DNA of 64,000 nt, taken from assembly GCA_041917255.1 (NCBI GenBank), contig JAYRYA010000020.1:21532-85531 (forward strand). The letters are read 5' to 3'. Under the pieces are notes generated by a model. That model was not told the DNA's origin. It saw nothing but the letters and a program-made list of their open reading frames with translations, and did not search any database. Source of the DNA: Zoogloea sp041917255. GTDB taxonomy: Bacteria; Pseudomonadota; Gammaproteobacteria; Burkholderiales; Rhodocyclaceae. Positions 51,274-58,964 of the stretch are shown piece after piece. Each line of letters starts with the position of its first letter. Position 1 is the stretch's first letter. A program made the translations under genes and the position numbers.

Positions 51274-52467
51274 ATGAGAACCCCCTTCATCCCCCGCATG
51301 CTGGCTGTTGCCGCGGCCCTGTCCGCCATGCTGCTGGCCGGCTGCAACTCTTCGGCGGCGCCGACCTCCGCCGGCCCCGGCGCACCGGGCCCGGCGGAGG
51401 TCGGCGTGGTCACGCTGCAGCCCAGGTCGCTCACCCTCACTTCAGAACTGCCAGGCCGCACGGCGTCCACCGTCGTGGCCGAGGTGCGGCCCCAGGTGGG
51501 CGGCATCGTGCGGGAGCGGCTGTTCATCGAGGGCGCCGACGTGAAGGCCGGCCAGCTGCTCTACCGCATCGACCCGGCCAGTTTTCAGGCGGCCTACGAC
51601 AGCGCCCGCGCCGCGCTGGTGAAAGCCCAGGCCAACGTGGAAACCATGCGCCCCAAGGCCGCCCGCTACAAGGAGCTGGCCGAGATCAAGGCCGTCTCCC
51701 AGCAGGACACCGACGACGCGCTGGCCTCGTTGAAGGAGGCCGAGGCCGAAGTGGCGTCGGCCCGCGCGGCACTTTCGAGCGCATCCATCAACCTCGCCTA
51801 CACGAAGGTGACGGCCCCGGTGTCGGGCCGCATCGGCCGCTCGGCGGTGACCCCAGGCGCGCTGGTGACCGCCGGCCAGAGCACGGCGCTCGCCACCATC
51901 CAGCAGGTGGACCCGATCTACGTGGATCTCACCCAGGCCAGCGCCGACGCCCTGCGCCTCAAGCGCGCCTTCGAGGCCGGGCAGATCCGCCGGGCCGGGC
52001 AGGGACAGGCGGCGGTGAAGCTGATCCTCGAGGACGGCAGCACCTACGCCCGCGAAGGCCGGCTGCAGTTTGCCGACATCACCGTGAACGAAGGCACGGG
52101 CACCGTCGCGCTGCGCGCGGTATTCCCCAACCCCAAGGGCGATCTGCTTCCGGGCATGTACGTGCGGGCGGTACTGGAAGAAGGCGTCAACGATGTGGCG
52201 ATCCTGGTGCCCCAGCGGGGCGTGTCCCGCAACGCCCGTGGGGAGGCCACCGCGCTGGTGGTGGGCCAGGGGAACACCGTGAGCCAGCGGGTATTGGCGG
52301 TGGGGCGCCCGGTTGGCGACAGCTGGCTGGTGACATCCGGCCTGGCCGCCGGTGAGCGGGTGATCGTCGAGGGCAGCCAGAAGGCCCGCCCGGGCGCCGT
52401 GGTGGCGCCGGTGGCGGTGGATGGCAAGCTGGCCGCGAGTCCGGCCAGCGCAAAGCCGGGAGTCTGA
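51274..52467 (+). CDS. RND efflux periplasmic adaptor lipoprotein (AcrA/MexA-like)
   Basis: The 397-residue adaptor bridges the RND pump and outer-membrane channel. It has a lipobox LAGC (Cys25), so the mature protein is lipid-anchored in the inner membrane. Lipoyl halves (VAEVRPQVGGIVRERLF and VTAPVSGRIGRSAVTPGALV) flank a helical hairpin (RYKELAEIKAVSQQDTDDAL). The start at 51274 follows GGAAAGGAAA; the open upstream frame is not family-like. It is the first gene of the efflux operon. Confidence 0.93.
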   Translation: MRTPFIPRMLAVAAALSAMLLAGCNSSAAPTSAGPGAPGPAEVGVVTLQPRSLTLTSELPGRTASTVVAEVRPQVGGIVRERLFIEGADVKAGQLLYRIDPASFQAAYDSARAALVKAQANVETMRPKAARYKELAEIKAVSQQDTDDALASLKEAEAEVASARAALSSASINLAYTKVTAPVSGRIGRSAVTPGALVTAGQSTALATIQQVDPIYVDLTQASADALRLKRAFEAGQIRRAGQGQAAVKLILEDGSTYAREGRLQFADITVNEGTGTVALRAVFPNPKGDLLPGMYVRAVLEEGVNDVAILVPQRGVSRNARGEATALVVGQGNTVSQRVLAVGRPVGDSWLVTSGLAAGERVIVEGSQKARPGAVVAPVAVDGKLAASPASAKPGV

Positions 52468-52492
52468 GATGAACCACGCCCCCCGATGCGCC

Positions 52493-52601
52493 TGCGGCGC
52501 CCCAACCCCCCACTGGGGGGCGGGCCAGCCGCTTCAGAGCGGCCGTGCGCGGCCAGCCCAATGGCCGTGCCTTCTTTTGATGCGTCGTGAATCGCACGAC
52601 G
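52493..52601 (+). repeat. Hairpin-rich element inside the efflux operon
   Basis: Three inverted repeats are stacked between adaptor and pump genes: CCCCCC/GGGGGG (52506-52511 with 52515-52520), CCGCT/AGCGG (52529-52533 with 52538-52542) and CGTCGTG/CACGACG (52583-52589 with 52595-52601). This is 150 bases without a gene in an otherwise tight operon. It looks like a REP-type intergenic repeat, which could tune RNA levels between adaptor and pump. Confidence 0.5.
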
Positions 52602-52619
52602 TAGCGTGGAGTAACTGAA

Positions 52620-55600
52620 ATGGCCCGCTTCTTCATCGACCGCCCGATCTTTGCGTGGGTCATCGCCATCGTGGTAATGCTGGCCGGCGCCCTGTCGATC
52701 AGCCGCCTGTCCCTCGAGCAGTACCCCAACATCGCTCCGCCGAAGATCACCATCTCGGCCACCTACACCGGCGCTTCGGCCGAGACCATCGAGAACTCGG
52801 TGGTGCAGGTGATCGAGCAGCAGATGAAGGGCCTCGATCATCTCACCTACATGTCGTCCAGTAGCACCTCGGCCGGCACCGCGTCGATCACGCTGACCTT
52901 CGACGCTGGCACCGACCCCGACGTTGCCCAGGTGCAGGTGCAGAACAAGCTCAAGCAGGCCGAACCGCGTCTGCCGCAGATCGTCCAGAACCTGGGGGTA
53001 AGCGTCACCAAGACCGGCACCGACTTCCTGATGATCGCGTCACTGGTGTCGGACAACCCGCGCACCACGGCCATCGACATCGGCGACTACATCGCCACCA
53101 GCCTGCTCGACCCGGTGAGCCGCGTCGAAGGCGTGGGCGACGTGCAGGCGCTGGGCAGCGGCTACGCCATGCGCATCTGGCTCGACCCGGCACGCCTGCA
53201 GAAGTACGCGCTGATGCCCGCCGACGTGAAGTCGGCGATCCAGGCCCAGAACGCCGAAGTCACCGCCGGCCAGGTGGGCGGCCTGCCAGCTCGCGGTGGC
53301 CAGCAGATCAACGCCACCATCACCGCCCGCAGCAAGCTGCAGACGCCGGCGCAGTTTGGCGCCATCGTCCTCAAGACCACCACCGATGGTGCCACCGTGC
53401 GTCTCTCCGACGTGGCCCGCATCGAGCTGGGCGGCGAGAGCTACGACGTGAGCGTGCAGTACAACGGCAAGCCCTCGGCGGCCATCGGCATCAAGCTCGC
53501 CGCCGGCGCCAACGCGCTGCAGACCGCCGACCGGGTGAAGGCCAAGCTCGACGAGCTGGGGCGCTTCTTCCCCGCCGACATGCAGCTGAAGGTGGTGGTG
53601 CCCTACGACACCACGCCCTTCGTGCGCATCTCGATTGAAGAGGTGGTGAAGACCCTGATCGAGGCCATCGTGCTGGTGGTGCTCATCATGTATCTCTTCC
53701 TGCAGAACCTCCGCGCCACGCTCATCCCCGCGGTGGCGGTGCCGGTGGTGCTGCTGGGCACCTTCGGGGTGCTGGCGGCCTTCGGCTATTCCATCAACAC
53801 CCTCACCATGTTCGGCATGGTGCTGGCCATCGGCCTGCTGGTGGACGACGCCATCGTGGTGGTGGAGAACGTCGAGCGGATCATGGGCGAGGAGGGGCTG
53901 TCGCCCCGCGACGCCACCCGCAAATCGATGGGCGAGATCACAGGCGCGCTGGTGGGCATTGCCCTGGTGCTGTCGGCGGTGTTCGTGCCGATGGCCTTCT
54001 TCGGCGGGTCGACCGGCGTGATCTACCGCCAGTTTTCCATCACCATCGTCGCGGCCATGCTGCTGTCGGTGCTGGTGGCGCTGACCCTCACCCCGGCCCT
54101 CTGCGCCACCTTGCTCAAGCCCGGTCACAACCATCACACCGGCTTCTTTGCGTGGTTCAACCGGATGTTCGACCTGGGCAGCCAGCGCTACCAGGGCGGC
54201 GTGGCCGGCATCCTCAAGCGCAGTGGCCGGGCTGCGGCGGTGTATCTGCTGCTGGTGGGGCTGCTCTCGGTGCTGTTCCTGCGCCTGCCCACGTCCTTCC
54301 TGCCGGAGGAAGATCAGGGCTTCGTGATGGCGATGATCCAGCTCCCCAGCGGTGCCACCAAGGAGCGCACCAGTGCCGCGGTGAATGCCCTCGAGCAATA
54401 CATGCTGCAGCAGCCCGAGGTCGCCGCGCTGGTCACCATCAACGGCATGGGCAATGCCGGTAGCGCCCAGAACGCGGCCCGCGCCTTCGTCAAGCTCAAG
54501 GACTGGTCCGAGCGGGAGGACGCGGCCAGCGGCGCTGCCGCCTTCGCTCGCCGGGCCACCCGCGATCTGTCGGCGGTACGCGACGCGCAGATATTCGTCG
54601 TCCTGCCGCCAGCGATCCGCGGCCTGGGCAGCAGCAGCGGCTTCGATCTGGAACTGCAGGATCTGGGCGGCATCGGCCACGACAAGCTGGTGGCGGCTCG
54701 CGAGCAGTTCCTGGCCCTTGCCGCGAAGGACCCGAGCCTCGCCAAGGTGCGCAAGAACGGGCAGGACGACACGCCGCGCTTCCAGCTGGCCATCGACGAC
54801 CAGAAGGCCGGCGCCTTCGGCCTGGCGATGAGCGACATCAACGACACTCTGTCCACCGCAAGTGGCGGCACCTACGTCAATGACTTTCTCGACAAAGGCC
54901 GGGTAAAGCGCGTGTATCTGCAGGGCGACGCGCCAGCCCGCTCGATGGGCGAGGATCTCGCCGGCTGGCACGTGCGCAACGGCAACGGCGAGATGGTGCC
55001 CTTCGCGGCCTTCACGTCGAGCCGCTGGACGATGGGCTCACCGGCGCTGGAGCGTTACAACGGCATGGCTGCCTACGAGATCGTCGGCGAACCGGCCGAA
55101 GGCGTGAGCTCCGGCACGGCGATGGACGCCATCGAGGCGATCATCCGCCAGCTGCCTGAGGGCATCGGCTTCGAGTGGACCGGCCAGTCGTACCAGGAGC
55201 GCCTCTCCGGCGCCCAGGCTCCGCTGCTCTACGCGATCTCGGTGCTGGTGGTCTTCCTGTGCCTGGCGGCGCTCTACGAGAGCTGGTCGGTGCCGTTCTC
55301 GGTGATGCTGGTGGTGCCCCTGGGCGTGCTGGGAGCGGTGCTCGCGGCGAGCCTGCGGGGGTTGTCGAACGACGTGTATTTCCAGGTCGGGTTGCTCACC
55401 ACCGTCGGCCTGTCGGCCAAGAACGCGATCCTGATCGTCGAGTTTGCCAAGCAACTGCAGGAGGAGGGTGCCAGCCTCATCGACGCCACCCTGCAGGCGG
55501 TGCGCCTGCGCCTGCGGCCGATCCTGATGACCTCGCTGGCCTTCGCGCTGGGCGTGCTGCCTCTGGCCGTCAGCAGCGGGGCCGGTGCCCTCAGCCGCAT

Positions 55601-55742
55601 CGCCATTGGCTCCGGTGTGCTGGGCGGCATGCTCAGCGCCACCGTGTTGGGCATCTTCTTCATTCCCCTGGCCTTCGTGGCGGTGCGCCGGCTGTTTGCT
55701 CGTCCTGCCGCGCCGACGCCGGTCCTGCAAGGAGAACACTGA
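52620..55742 (+). CDS. RND multidrug efflux transporter, HAE1 family (AcrB/MexB-like)
   Basis: The 1040-residue inner-membrane pump has 12 helices and two large periplasmic loops. It begins MARFFIDRPIFAWVIAIVVM. The proton-relay aspartates are Asp409-Asp410 in GLLVDDAIVVVENV, with the essential Lys in TTVGLSAKNAILIVEFAK. The size and order match the HAE1 drug pumps. GGAG lies nine bases before the ATG. The outer-membrane factor gene overlaps its stop by one base. Confidence 0.96.
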   Translation: MARFFIDRPIFAWVIAIVVMLAGALSISRLSLEQYPNIAPPKITISATYTGASAETIENSVVQVIEQQMKGLDHLTYMSSSSTSAGTASITLTFDAGTDPDVAQVQVQNKLKQAEPRLPQIVQNLGVSVTKTGTDFLMIASLVSDNPRTTAIDIGDYIATSLLDPVSRVEGVGDVQALGSGYAMRIWLDPARLQKYALMPADVKSAIQAQNAEVTAGQVGGLPARGGQQINATITARSKLQTPAQFGAIVLKTTTDGATVRLSDVARIELGGESYDVSVQYNGKPSAAIGIKLAAGANALQTADRVKAKLDELGRFFPADMQLKVVVPYDTTPFVRISIEEVVKTLIEAIVLVVLIMYLFLQNLRATLIPAVAVPVVLLGTFGVLAAFGYSINTLTMFGMVLAIGLLVDDAIVVVENVERIMGEEGLSPRDATRKSMGEITGALVGIALVLSAVFVPMAFFGGSTGVIYRQFSITIVAAMLLSVLVALTLTPALCATLLKPGHNHHTGFFAWFNRMFDLGSQRYQGGVAGILKRSGRAAAVYLLLVGLLSVLFLRLPTSFLPEEDQGFVMAMIQLPSGATKERTSAAVNALEQYMLQQPEVAALVTINGMGNAGSAQNAARAFVKLKDWSEREDAASGAAAFARRATRDLSAVRDAQIFVVLPPAIRGLGSSSGFDLELQDLGGIGHDKLVAAREQFLALAAKDPSLAKVRKNGQDDTPRFQLAIDDQKAGAFGLAMSDINDTLSTASGGTYVNDFLDKGRVKRVYLQGDAPARSMGEDLAGWHVRNGNGEMVPFAAFTSSRWTMGSPALERYNGMAAYEIVGEPAEGVSSGTAMDAIEAIIRQLPEGIGFEWTGQSYQERLSGAQAPLLYAISVLVVFLCLAALYESWSVPFSVMLVVPLGVLGAVLAASLRGLSNDVYFQVGLLTTVGLSAKNAILIVEFAKQLQEEGASLIDATLQAVRLRLRPILMTSLAFALGVLPLAVSSGAGALSRIAIGSGVLGGMLSATVLGIFFIPLAFVAVRRLFARPAAPTPVLQGEH

Positions 55743-57175
55743 TGAAACTGCAAACCCTGAGCCTGACTTTGCTCCTGGTGGGCATGCTGGGCGGCTGCGT
55801 CAATCTGGCGCCGGACTACGCCCGACCCGCCGCCCCGGTGGAATCCAGCTGGCCCGCCACCGGTGGCAAGGCCGTGGAAATAGCGGAGGAAAGCCGCTCC
55901 GCTGCCGCCATCGGCTGGCAGGATTTCTTCATCGATGAGCGTCTGCGCCAACTCATCGGGCTGGCCCTCGACAATAATCGCGACCTGCGCGCCACCGCCC
56001 AGGCCATCGTCAAGGCGCGCGCCACCTACCGCATCCAGCAGGCCGAACTGTTCCCCGCGGTGAGTGCCGACGCCGGCACCACCGCCAAGCGGACCCCGGC
56101 CGATCTGTCCGGCGGGCAGGCGGTGACGAGCCGCACCCACAGCGTGGCGCTGGGGGTGAGCGGCTGGGAGCTGGACCTCTTCGGACGGCTGCAGAACCTG
56201 CGCGACCAGGCGCTACAGCAATACCTCGCCAGCGAGGACACCCTGCGCAGCACCCGCATCAGCCTGATCGCCGAGGTGGCCAGCGCCTATCTCACCCTCT
56301 CCGCCGACGAGGCCCTGCTGGCCCTCGCCCGCGACACCCTCGCCAGCCAGGAAGCCAGCCAGGGGCTGATCCGCAAGCGGGTGGAGGTGGGCATCGCCAC
56401 CGAGCTGGACTTGCGCCAGATCGAGACCAGCGTGGAAACCGCCCGCCGCGACCTGGCCACCTACACCGCCCAGGTCGCGGCCGACCGCAACGCGCTGGTG
56501 CTGCTGGCGGGCGGGCCGGTGCCCGATGCCCTGCTGCCGCCCGCCGGGCTGGACAGCGTGACCGCGCTGGCCGAGTTACCGGTGGGCCTGCCTTCCACGG
56601 TGCTCCGGCAGCGCCCCGATGTGCTCGCCGCCGAGCGCCAGCTGATCGCCGCCCACGCCAGCATCGGCGCGGCCCGGGCGGCCTTCTTCCCGAGCATCGC
56701 ACTCACCGCCACCGCCGGCACTGCGAGCAGCAGCCTGTCCGGGCTGTTCGCCAGTGGCTCGGGCGCGTGGACCTTCATCCCCCAGGTGAGCCTGCCGATC
56801 TTCAACGCCGGCGCAAACCAGGCCAGCCTGGATGCCGCGAAGGCCGACCGGGAGATCTACCTCGCCCGCTACGAGCAGGCCATCCAGACTGCCTTCCGCG
56901 AGGTGGCCGACGCGCTGGCCCAGCGCGCCACCGTCGGCGACCGGGTGGCGGCCCAGCGCAAGCTCACCGAGGCCACCGCCGCCAGCTACCGGCTCTCCGA
57001 AGCCCGCTACCTGAAGGGCGTGGACAGCTACCTGAGCACCCTCGACGCCCAGCGCTCGCTGTACGCCGCCAGGCAGAGCCTGGTCAGCCTTCGCCTCGCT
57101 GCCGCCACCAACGCGGTGACGCTGTACAAGGTGCTGGGAGGGGGAGACAGCGGCGGCGCAGCACCCCGCGGGTGA
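55742..57175 (+). CDS. Outer-membrane efflux channel lipoprotein (OprM/NodT type)
   Basis: The 477-residue protein has a lipobox LGGC (Cys19) and two OEP repeats, the N-terminal one with VSGWELDLFGRLQNLRDQA and the second with LPIFNAGANQASLDAAKADRE. It forms the trimeric channel through the outer membrane. Its ATG overlaps the pump stop (TGATG), so it is translated with it. A non-coding stretch with inverted repeats follows. Confidence 0.93.
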   Translation: MKLQTLSLTLLLVGMLGGCVNLAPDYARPAAPVESSWPATGGKAVEIAEESRSAAAIGWQDFFIDERLRQLIGLALDNNRDLRATAQAIVKARATYRIQQAELFPAVSADAGTTAKRTPADLSGGQAVTSRTHSVALGVSGWELDLFGRLQNLRDQALQQYLASEDTLRSTRISLIAEVASAYLTLSADEALLALARDTLASQEASQGLIRKRVEVGIATELDLRQIETSVETARRDLATYTAQVAADRNALVLLAGGPVPDALLPPAGLDSVTALAELPVGLPSTVLRQRPDVLAAERQLIAAHASIGAARAAFFPSIALTATAGTASSSLSGLFASGSGAWTFIPQVSLPIFNAGANQASLDAAKADREIYLARYEQAIQTAFREVADALAQRATVGDRVAAQRKLTEATAASYRLSEARYLKGVDSYLSTLDAQRSLYAARQSLVSLRLAAATNAVTLYKVLGGGDSGGAAPRG

Positions 57176-57300
57176 GGAGCGAAGTTGCCGACCTTTTCGA
57201 TCCCCGAGCCCATCGCATTGACCGCCTCGCCAAGCCGCCGCTGCCGTGCACGGCCGGGCCAGCGTGGTCGGTCCGGGTGGCGGGGAGGTCAGTTTCCCTT

Positions 57301-57322
57301 CGGGTTGAACTTGTTCAACCCG
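57301..57322. repeat. Perfect palindrome, ten-base arms
   Basis: CGGGTTGAAC and GTTCAACCCG face each other across a TT spacer. It lies 125 bases after the efflux channel gene. It may be an operator or a hairpin; no T tract follows. Confidence 0.6.
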
Positions 57323-57333
57323 AACCGGAACAC

Positions 57334-57373
57334 GTTCATCTTTGAGTTGAACTCGCTGGGGTCAAAGATGAAC
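57334..57373. repeat. Second inverted repeat, twelve-base arms
   Basis: GTTCATCTTTGA (57334-57345) and TCAAAGATGAAC (57362-57373) are exact complements around a 16-base loop. The loop starts GTTGAAC, repeating the half-site of the palindrome 11 bases upstream. Both could be one regulatory or structural unit. Confidence 0.6.
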
Positions 57374-57564
57374 GGACTTCCCCCGGAGGGGCGCCGGCTC
57401 CCCTCCCGCCCTGCCTCACTCCGCCCCGGGCCGGGCTTGCCAGGCCCATCGCCCCGGGTACTCCGCATCGGTGCAGGATGCGCCCGCTTGATCCCCGACA
57501 CAGTCCGCAATCCGCGCCGGCATTAACCTTGCCGACATGACAGCCTTCCGCTGGAGCTTCTGAA

Positions 57565-58884
57565 ATGAAACGCCCTCTCGTCATTCTCTCCGCCGTGCCC
57601 ACGCTGCTGTGGGCCCTCTTCGTGATGCCGGATGTCATCGCCTCGGCCAAGGGGCCGTGGGACTGGCGCCGCGCGCTCATCATCGCCTCCGGCATCCTCG
57701 CCCTGTGGTGGATGAGTGCCGGCATGGTGCTGGCAGCGCGGCTGCCGCGGGTCGAGCAGTTCTTCGGCGGGCTCGATCGGCTGTACCGCCTGCACAAACA
57801 TGTGGGCATCGGCGCCGGGGTGATCGTGCTTACCCACTGGATGCTCGAATGGCTGCCCAAGAACCTCGCCAAGGCCGGGCTGATCGCCCGCCCGGCCCGC
57901 GGCCCACGCCCGCCCAAGGGGCCGGAAGATTTCTGGATCGACATCGCCAAGGACGTGGGCGAATGGGCCGGCTACATCCTGCTGGCGCTGGTGGTGATCG
58001 CGCTCGTGCGGCGCATCCCGTACCGCTACTTCCGCTGGGTGCACAAGCTGTTTCCGCTGGTCTTCATCGCCGGCGCCTTTCACGGTCTGATGCTGATGCC
58101 GGCCGCCTTCTGGCTGCAACCGCTGGGCTGGCTCACCGCTTTCATGGCTACCCTCGGCGTGGTGCCGGCGGTGATGGCGCTCACCGGGCGCATCGGCGCA
58201 CGCCGGCGGGTCGAGGCGACCATCGAGGCGGTCACCCGCCATCCGGACGGGGTGCTGGAAATTGCCTGTCGACCCGCTGCCGCGTGGCCCGGTCACCAGT
58301 CTGGCCAATGCGTGCTGGCGGATTTCGGCCCGGTGGGCGAGGGCGCCCATCCCTTCACCATCGCCAGCGCCTGGAACCCCGCCGATGGCCGCCTCACCCT
58401 CGCCATCAAGGCCCTGGGCGACTACACCCGCCGCCTGCCCGAACGGGTGGCGGCCGGCCAGACGATCCGCCTCGAAGGGCCCTACGGCGGTTTCACCTTC
58501 GACGCAGCGCGTGGTGAAGCCAGCCAGGTGTGGGTGGCCGGCGGCATCGGCGTCACGCCCTTCATGGCCCGCCTGCGTGAGCTGGCCGCGCGGGGCGGCA
58601 CCCGCGCGCCGGTGGATTTCTTCTACAGCACCGCAGATGCCCGGCCGGGCTTTGCCGCCGACCTGCCTGAGCTGTGCGCCGCGGCCGGTGTGCGTTTGCA
58701 TTGCCGCCACACCGACCGGCACGGCCCTCTGCGACCCGACGAGGTGGCATCGGCCCTCACCCCGGGGCGCACCGTGTGGTTCTGCGGCCCCGCAGCATGG
58801 GGCGAAAGCCTCGCCCGCAGCCTCATGGCCGCCGGACTGATCGAGCCAGAGGGCTTTCACCGGGAGTTGTTCGATTTCCGCTGA
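57565..58884 (+). CDS. Ferric-reductase-like transmembrane FAD/NAD oxidoreductase
   Basis: The 439-residue membrane protein joins a ferric reductase-like heme-binding domain (five or six helices, about 5-210, with His in LHKHVGIGAGV, THWML and WVHKLF/AFHGLM) to a ferredoxin-reductase-like FAD and NAD(P) domain (about 215-439; HPFTIASAW binds FAD, GGIGVTPFMARLREL binds pyridine nucleotide, WFCGPAAW ends it). It should move electrons from NAD(P)H to heme and an outside acceptor; the acceptor, such as ferric iron or oxygen, is not known. A terminator follows 30 bases later, shared with katG. Confidence 0.85.
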   Translation: MKRPLVILSAVPTLLWALFVMPDVIASAKGPWDWRRALIIASGILALWWMSAGMVLAARLPRVEQFFGGLDRLYRLHKHVGIGAGVIVLTHWMLEWLPKNLAKAGLIARPARGPRPPKGPEDFWIDIAKDVGEWAGYILLALVVIALVRRIPYRYFRWVHKLFPLVFIAGAFHGLMLMPAAFWLQPLGWLTAFMATLGVVPAVMALTGRIGARRRVEATIEAVTRHPDGVLEIACRPAAAWPGHQSGQCVLADFGPVGEGAHPFTIASAWNPADGRLTLAIKALGDYTRRLPERVAAGQTIRLEGPYGGFTFDAARGEASQVWVAGGIGVTPFMARLRELAARGGTRAPVDFFYSTADARPGFAADLPELCAAAGVRLHCRHTDRHGPLRPDEVASALTPGRTVWFCGPAAWGESLARSLMAAGLIEPEGFHRELFDFR

Positions 58885-58913
58885 GGTTCCAATCGCAACC
58901 ATCCCGCGGATAA

Positions 58914-58948
58914 AACAAGGGGGCGCCCCGAGGGAGCGCCCCCTTGTT
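58914..58948. terminator. Bidirectional terminator between the oxidoreductase and katG
   Basis: Thirteen-base arms (58914-58926 and 58936-58948) close a nine-base loop. The A-rich left flank and the T residues at the right make it usable by both converging genes. Confidence 0.75.
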
Positions 58949-58964
58949 GGTCCGACCGCGGCGA

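Larger units (their letters stand above)
57176..57564. other. Gene-free stretch after the efflux operon
   Basis: Nothing gene-like is seen; the open frames lack codon bias or ribosome-binding sites. It contains two sets of inverted repeats listed separately, and GGAG about eight bases before the next gene. Confidence 0.6.

Noticed and set aside
52469..52618. A 49-codon frame between the adaptor and pump genes
   Set aside because: It runs through the hairpin-rich repeat, has no ribosome-binding site and its composition follows the repeats.
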